Shown one piece after another: positions 57,541 to 64,000 of a stretch of 64,000 nucleotides of DNA. This stretch comes from Dillenia suffruticosa (lineage: Eukaryota; Streptophyta; Magnoliopsida; Dilleniales; Dilleniaceae), in assembly GCA_033439265.1 (NCBI GenBank), contig JAVTVX010000004.1, positions 16,877,701 to 16,941,700 of the forward strand, in the 5' to 3' direction. The stretch's first letter is position 1, and every line of letters starts with the position of its first letter. The position numbers were made by a program, and so were the translations under genes. A model generated the notes under the pieces. It ran no database searches and was not told the DNA's origin. It worked only from the letters and a program-made list of their open reading frames with translations.

Positions 57541-58009
57541 TCATCAAAACTTTTCTATCTCAATAGTACCTATCTGAGAAACTACAAATGTGTTTGGTTG
57601 CTTAGAGATGGTATGGCACAATGGGCGTGAGTAGTTTCAGTCTTGTGATAATTGGTTGTTGTACCATGTACCATCATTTGCCCTCACTCATTAAGCTAGT
57701 TCGAAGGAGTAGAATTAGGAGTAGAGTTGAGATAGTAAGGATTGTATAATTTGAAAAGACGTAGAGTGGAAACAATTTTGGATAAGTGGAATAGGCATGG
57801 AAATAGAACTGGCATGGGAGTAGAGCATTGAATGCGGTATGTGCTACTTCAGTTTTTGCAAGTCTTTCGGTCCAACCCACTTTTAAAGTGGTTCAAGATT
57901 GGTTTAAATCACTACGACTTCTGCTTTCATTGTTTTGTTTTCACTGATTAGAAAATTAAGGTTCTGAAACTAGGGAGAGAGAGGGCAGAGACTAGTAAGG
58001 GAAATTGCA
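57541..58009. other. Flank right of G, no gene seen
   Basis: Contains a GTGTTTGGTTGCTTAG phrase (57589-57604) like those in plant MITEs, but I found no matching inverted end or duplication. Otherwise unassigned. Confidence 0.4.
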
Positions 58010-59143
58010 ATGGCAAAGGGCTCTAAGTCTCTTATTCATCTTGCAATTGACAATGTCAATAGCACGATATCTCAAAACGAGTTAAAAGAAGTTGTTAATG
58101 TTATGAATATGGGGAATGATTATATTTTTGAGACACCAACAAAGGAGGAAAGAGTGAATAGACCTCCTTTAGGAAGTGTACCGATGTATAGGCAGTGGGT
58201 GTAGTATGGTCTTCGGTTGCCATATACGGGCCCTTTTGCTTGGATTTTAACATGTTGGCATATTTTTCTTACTTATTAATTTTGAGTGCTTGGCGGTTGA
58301 TTGTGGCAATATTAAGTTTGTTAAGCTTCTGTCGGTTAAAATTTGATTTCAAGATCTTATCTTCCATTTTAATCTTAAAAAAGTGCCCTACAGGGTCTTG
58401 TACTCATGGCTGGTTTTTCCTGCAAACTAGACCAGAGTCGGGTGGAAATTCTTCTATAATGGGACGATTGATAAAAATTGGATGTAGAAGTTTTTCTTCA
58501 TTAAATTTTTGAAAAGGGAGTCAATGCTAGCATTGCCTAACATTAGAGAGGAGCCTTTCTTTGGGCTTAAGATCCCCGGTCCTTCTCATCATTATAGATT
58601 CATGCATTCAATTGTGGGTTTTTGTTCAGCAAAGGATAAGTACATTGCATAGAGTCTCTCTTGGATGAGCAAATGTTGTCTTTAACCAGTTTGCTATTAA
58701 GAGAGAGGAGGAAGATAGAAAGATCTCTTTTGGTTAAGAAACTTGTTGATGTTATTCTTTATGCTGAGGGGGAAGATCTTGCTGAAGTAACTCTTAATAA
58801 ACACATGAAGCCAAAGGCCAAAAGGGATGCCAGAGAGGTAGGGACTGTGTTGGTATAGAGCACTCAGTCAACTGATGCCCTCCCCATGTTGGCATTGGGG
58901 AGGAAGAAAAGAAAAGTTTTGATGCTTTCGAGCCAAAGTGAGGGAGTTGGAGAAACCAAGGGACAAGGTTTGTTGGGTTCAGCCAAGGCTCCGTTCCCAA
59001 AAGAAGCCAAAGATGTTGAACCGAAAGTGACTTCTCCTCCATCCCCAGTGTTAACCCTTGATAAGACTAGGAAAGGAGAAACTGATGAGAGCCATGCTAG
59101 AGATGATGTTGAAATTTTGGAAGTGGAGGGGCACTCTGGGTGA
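58010..59143 (+). pseudogene. Plant 'putative gypsy-type transposon' (Transposase_28-like) protein, broken
   Basis: The ATG at 58010 opens MAKGSKSLIHLAIDNVNSTI and runs 64 codons to a stop at 58202. In shifted frames it continues with GLRLPYTGPFAWIL (about 58209-58250), SAWRLIVAILSLLSFCRLKF (about 58285-58345) and KCPTGSCTHGWFFLQTRPES (about 58382-58441). These resemble the RLPLPPF, NAWRIIxAFL and GWFFLQ-type segments of a plant domain called Transposase_28. Later open stretches (58661-58858, 58886-59143) are lysine-, glutamate- and proline-rich linkers. Recognition is from motif memory. Confidence 0.45.
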
Positions 59144-59469
59144 AGTTGAGGGGGCACCCACTGGGCACGTGGATTGGGAAATTGGGACTCGGCAATCTTA
59201 TACCTTTCTTGAGACCTTTTATGTGTAGAAGGGTAAGGGGAAGGTATCAGAGAAGATTGCTCCCCTTCTTTATCTTTGTTAGGTTATTTGATGGCAGGAA
59301 GGATCTTCGGGAGTGAGGTATGGTGGTAGTCAATGCTGATAACCACCATTGCTTTTATTTAGATGTTACAGAGGTGAAGAGGGTGGTTGAGCCGATGGAT
59401 TACCATTACGCTAAGTTAGAGCTCAATGATCTATCATTGGAGCCGGGAGAGGATGCCCTTACATCCTTG

Positions 59470-60960
59470 GGACATGGGGTATGAATTATTTTCCTGAGAT
59501 ATGTTTTATTTCTATTTGTTATTTGGTTTTGTTTGACTAATTGATACGTGATTTTAACACCATCAATTTGGAAAAATATATCATAGTCAAATGTGTGTAT
59601 AGTGATAAAATCAAATATCATTCACATGAGTATATATTGTATTACCAAATATGAGTTAACCTATCTAAGTTGAAAAAATGAAATCAAAATTATGAAAATA
59701 ATAAAAACTATGAAAATATTAATCGGTTAAAATCTATGAATGAAAAAATCTCTAGGATATCAATTTCATCTTAATTTTAATATTTTACACAACATAATCT
59801 TTTCAAATCTATTAAGTTTACTAACCAATGAACTATTGCTAATGATGACAAATTTTTTAAAATTAGATTTTGCCCAATGATCATGAAATGAAATCCCTAA
59901 TTCAACTAATAAAAACCCAATGATTATGCAATTTTGATTAAATCAGATTATATTAAGTTTTGTGAAAAAATTGTAATCTAGGATTTCTCCAAGATTCGAA
60001 CAGGCAAAATTAATTTTTAGTTGATATCATAACTCCATGTGAATTTATTATTACAGACTAATATCTTATAATTATATTGGTCATACATGCAATCAATCTC
60101 AAATCATACAAAACATGGATCCAAACGTTTTGAAACATTACGATCAATAATAAAATCTCATCAACAATAGTCATACCAGTAAAACTTATGGGAAAGAAAT
60201 AAATTAAATCATGTAATTAATTAAAAATAGAATCTATCAAGTTGTAGGAATAAAAATAATTAACTAGACATTATAAAGAAAAACAATAAAAGAAAAGAAA
60301 ACATTTTAATCCTTTTGCACAAGAAGAAGATGAAATCATGTCCTTTAATAGTGGCTATTAGGGTTCTAAAGAGGAAGTTATGTCTCCTGCCCTAGGGATG
60401 CCTCTTATTTATAGGACTAAAATCCTAACAAAGAGTTGTGTGTTCTCTGGAAACTTGGTCTTTTTCTCTTTGACTTGGAAACTTGCTATTGCATGATAAA
60501 CATTATCTTCTTGTTTTCCCAAATTTTGGAAATTTCATCTTTATCTTTGATTTTAAAAATTCCTAGAGTTATAAGCAACTTTATCGCAAAGATGAATCAT
60601 TTGATAACCTCAATTAATTTCCTTCTTCAACAAGGACTTGACTCCTAATACTATAGCAATTTTATCCAAATTTTTGTATATCTTCTGGCCTAAATTAATC
60701 TCTGAACTTTTCACAAGATTTATAGGTCTTGAAGTCTAATCTACAATGCAACAAAAATCAGCCCAATTAGATATCGAAATAGAGAGATATACCAAAAATA
60801 CTGACAGCTCTTTATCTAGTTCGAATTTCCTTAAATAAATCAAATATTTCCTAAATCAATATCCACGAATTTAATTAGTGTAATATCATAGAATAAGGTT
60901 TAAAACAACTCTAAAATTTATAAATAAAGGCTAAAAAAATATAATTCAAGTGTATAAAAT
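59470..60960. other. AT-rich stretch between coding relics
   Basis: About 1.5 kb of strongly AT-rich DNA without coding signal. It could be a long intron (GGGTATGAATT near 59476 looks donor-like) or a nested insertion; neither can be proven here. Confidence 0.35.
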
Positions 60961-61510
60961 TAAAGTTTTAGAGGTTGAAGTAGAAGAAACTAGTTCGACA
61001 CTTGGAACATGACGCAGAATAGGAGATAGAGGAGGAGGGGATAGCTTGAGCTGCTCAAAATAATAGAGATAAGGAGGTTGAGCACCTTAGGACTAACCTA
61101 GGATTAGGGCTTCAGTAGTTTGAGCTAGCTCTAGGGAAGTATGAGAATTTGGAAGTTGAGGTAAAAGTTTGCAAGGCACATCTACAAACTATTGAGAAAC
61201 TGGCTCAAGCACAAAAGCAGTCATTTGTTGCTGTAGAACAAAAGATTTTCGAGTTTGGAAACACTATAATAGAGGTGATTGATAGCCACAGGCATGCTCA
61301 TCACAAATTGTCCAAAAAGCTACAATGTGCTTAGAAGATCATCTGTCGAGCTGGGTTAAAAGGGACTGATACTATGAGTATCGATGGTGTTGACTTTGGG
61401 GTGTCAAGCTTGGACCCTATCGATACTCACTTAGATGGTGCCCTTCGAGTAGTAGTCAATGAGGGTGTTGATTTCATGACCCATAAGGCTAGATTTGAGT
61501 TTTTATGTTA
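60961..61510 (+). pseudogene. Coiled-coil C-terminal relic of the transposon-type protein
   Basis: A charged heptad-like reading (FELALGKYENLEVEVKVCKA, LQTIEKLAQAQKQSFVAVEQ, about 61113-61240) is followed by DSHRHAHHKLSKKLQCA and a stop at 61332. A final part in the same frame (GTDTMSIDGVDFGVSSLDPI) ends in a TAG at 61508. The N-terminal Transposase_28-like part plus this C-terminal coiled coil is the usual layout of those plant transposon proteins. Confidence 0.4.
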
Positions 61511-61762
61511 GACGGCTCTTCCTCCCTCCTCCTTCGTTGTAAACTATGAACTTTGTTGTTTTTCTTGTTTTACATCTTATGATCAAATGAATGAATCAGA
61601 TTGCTTGATGTGTATTGTTATGATTACGTTCTTGTTTCCTAGTTAGCTATATGCCAGGAGTGTTAGAACTTCGTCAAGGTTTCTAAAATGCTAGAGCAAG
61701 GATCAAAAGCATTTTGCATCACACGATTTTCGTTAGAGTTACATTAGAAGAGAGTTTAAAGA

Positions 61763-62004
61763 CATTGTATCGAGAGAGTGTTCATTGGCATTGTACCAAG
61801 AGAGACTTAGTGGCATTGCGCTGAGAGAGTACTCGTTGGAGTTGTACCAAAAGAGAACTTAGAGGCTTTGTATTGAGAGAGGGCTTGTTGGCGCTGTGCT
61901 GAGAAAGTGCTTGTTGGTGTTGCTCTAGGGGCATTGCACTGAGAGAATACTCATTGGTATTGCACAAAGAGAGAACTTAGAGGTATTGCATCAAGAGAGC
62001 GCCC
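61763..62004. repeat. Minisatellite, ~26 bp unit, about 9-10 copies
   Basis: Units such as CATTGCGCTGAGAGAG followed by TACTCGTTGG are tandemly repeated with drift. Two unit types alternate (ending in TCGTTGG or in CTTAGAGG), giving a partial 52 bp higher-order period. Confidence 0.85.
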
Positions 62005-62229
62005 ATTTACCTGGTTAAGAGTTACATCCCACATCGATAATTTGTGTAGGTGCGTTTGATACCCACAAGTTATTTTCGATTGCTTGTACATGTTACTATG
62101 ATATAATGAAAAGACAGTGAAACATAGGAAATGTAAGTGTTATTGCACAAGTAACCATGTAACAACTTATTCAATTTGCAACCTAGAGTCGTGAATAAAA
62201 TGATAGTATATAATCAGCAAAGAATACTA

Positions 62230-63900
62230 GATTGGAGTAATGCATGACTCAAGGTCACAAGGGAGCATCTTGATTCCGAGAGTTCTGAATTTGATCTTCA
62301 TGTGCTTAATACTTGGTAATGCTTCTAAGGTATTCAGGCTGGGTGTGTTAAAATGGCATGTAGGCCAACTGTAGCTTGATCACATCAAATGTCACTGTAG
62401 ATGATACATGATTAGGTAGCATTTCGAGAGTAATAGGGAGAGAGATTGTTCCCTCGGGTAGAGCCACTCACTTAAGAGTCCATTCATAGGTCCAACATGA
62501 GATCGGAGGTGCGTGTAGGCAAAGTCCATCTATTGGAATGCATCTAAATAGAGGAGATAGTAGCCAGCTTCTTGGTCAACAAAGAGTCTCCTTACTGTGA
62601 ACTGGCCAACCTTAATCGTGATAACCAATGGATCATGATAATTTAAATTGACACTTGTTAGATTGCTACCATCAAAACTTATCATGGGTCTCTTCTTCAT
62701 CCATTATTTTCTAACACAAGTTGTGAGAACTTCTTTAGAAGTATGTACCTTAACTTTCTAAAAGATTGGTGCTACTGTTCACTCAACCTAGAGGATCCCC
62801 ATTAGTTTGGTTGTAGGCAACTCCTGAGTATGATGGTTCATTCGGCTTGTTTGGTATACTATTGCGTGTGGACTTTGAGGAAAGTTGTTCCCTCTTTCCA
62901 TGTTTATAAATTTTTGAAGTCTGCTATCCCAAACCAAGACCTCAACCTCATCATTTAGCCTCTCGCCCTTATCAGTTTAATGGTTGTAGTCATTGTGGAA
63001 GTGATAGTATCAAGACTTGTCCTTCTTCAATCATCCCCTTGAGGGCGTGGGGGTCATCTAACATAGAGTTTGTTCTTGATCTGCATCAGGATCTGACTGG
63101 GTATGTCACTCAGAGGAGTGTAGTTAGTGAATTGATGGTGAAGAGGTAGTCCTGGTCAGCTTCTTTGGGGCGAAGGTCATCGAGGTGAATGACTATGTTC
63201 CTTTCTTACTGTCCTATCTCGACGTTTATCAAACATCTTAGCCTCCTCTATAGCAATGTATTATTTTATCTAGGCATATAATTCTTGAATGGAGGATGGG
63301 GGTTCTTCATCATTGAGGTCTTCATTCTTGAAGGCCATAAACTAGTAAGTAGTGCTGTTAGCACAATGGAATGGTTTAAACTAAAGACTTTCATCATCTC
63401 ATTCTTGAACTTGTCTAGGATGTCTCTTAGAGGCTCATCATCCCTTTGCCAAAGTTGGGAGAAGTTTTTGATGCTGAATGAAGGGAGTGAATTGAATTAA
63501 AATAGGACGTTGCCCTTCATGGTCATAGGGTGCTTGCACATGGCGGCGTTTGGCATGTTCCTTAAGATCATGACCATCATGACGTGGGCTACGTAGTCTC
63601 AGGGATCGGTAATGCCATCATATCTCTCCATATGAGAGAGGAACACATCTTTTGGCATTGGTTTAGTAATGACTTGGGATCGAAGGGAGAAAGGCTGCGA
63701 CATATTGGGTGGCATCTTCCGTTTCCATAATACTGAGTCAGATGTACCATACAAATACCAAATTCTTGCATGAAGGCAGTTACTTTCTCCATGTAAATAC
63801 CAAATTCGTAGACGATTTTACTTTTTATGAAGGAGATTATGTCTGTTTGGGTAACTGATACCATCGGTATTGCCATGGCCCGTATAGTGAAATAATGATA
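62230..63900 (-). pseudogene. Ty3/Gypsy (Tat-like) gag and protease relic
   Basis: Minus-strand text includes MERYDGITDP, stop, DYVAHVMMVMILRNMPNAAM (about 63635-63545) and FSQLWQRDDEPLRDILDKFK (about 63465-63405), the retrotransposon gag domain. Then come LLSDIPSQILMQIKNK (about 63105-63058), and PMISFDGSNLTSVNLNYHDP with LVITIKVGQFTVRRLFVD (about 62695-62580), the start of a Tat-type protease. The D-S/T-G triad has become DQEAG, and the gene has many stops. A direct duplication of GAATTTGGTATTTxxATGG occurs at 63735-63815. No LTR of this element lies in the window. Confidence 0.7.
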
Positions 63901-64000
63901 AAGTAGCCACAATAATAAACCGGTGTCATTTAGAAGACACGGGGAAATCTTCTTGACTAGTTCTATATATTGAGTTAGGTAGAATTAACAACCAAAAGCA

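Noticed and set aside
57589-57604. GTGTTTGGTTGCTTAG as the end of a MITE
   Set aside because: I could not find a matching inverted end or a target duplication nearby.

Overview
This is a stretch of plant nuclear DNA made mostly of nested LTR retrotransposons. The plant assignment rests on an intact DUF247-family gene (a plant family), Tekay/Del-like chromovirus and plant-type Copia gag-pol remnants with initiator-Met-tRNA primer sites, and a plant hAT-type MITE. An angiosperm is likely, probably a eudicot, but I cannot name the species. Only one protein gene looks intact, the DUF247 gene at 28046-29677. Almost every other coding trace is transposon-derived and broken by stops, frameshifts or deletions.

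Layout. 1-3608: element A (+), a Tekay-like Ty3/Gypsy copy with the end of its 5' LTR, internal region and a truncated 3' LTR. 3609-6524 plus 6525-6879 and 16375-19401: element B (-), a related Gypsy copy lying tail-to-tail with A; its 5' LTR is split by element C. 6880-16369: element C (+), complete, with 2.7 kb LTRs and TSD CGTAC, but an almost unreadable internal region. 19402-20639: host DNA with a decayed LINE-like scrap. 20645-27770: Copia element I (+), TSD GTAAC, with a solo Gypsy LTR (24550-27182, TSD ATATG) inside its RNase H. 27776-30547: host DNA with the DUF247 gene and a TATA box. 30553-33062: solo Gypsy LTR (-), TSD AATAG. 33118-44147: element D (+), the best preserved Tekay-like copy, TSD GTTGC. 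44153-46070: host DNA with RNase H-like and unrecognised fragments. 46071-57540: Copia element G (-), with 1.7-1.8 kb repeat-filled LTRs and an extra gene downstream of pol, itself interrupted by a 423 bp hAT-like MITE (49246-49668, TSD TGCTAGCA). 57541-64000: decayed plant-transposon coding fragments, a 26 bp minisatellite, and a minus-strand Gypsy gag-protease relic.

How the pieces relate. A, B, C, D and the two solo LTRs belong to one broad family: LTRs of 2.5-3.4 kb, TGT(A/G)A(C/T)ACC-type starts, GGGGCGTGACA-type ends, and a shared internal block of a small hairpin followed by a GT(A/G)AGTG donor-like site. A and B carry the same internal reverse-transcriptase deletion, and C has similar LTRs but no readable genes, which suggests non-autonomous lineages moved in trans by a coding relative. 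I found no CRISPR array, bacterial operon, tRNA or rRNA gene. The most interesting signals are the conserved structures inside LTRs and leaders, the shared deletion, and the extra gene and repeat architecture of element G.
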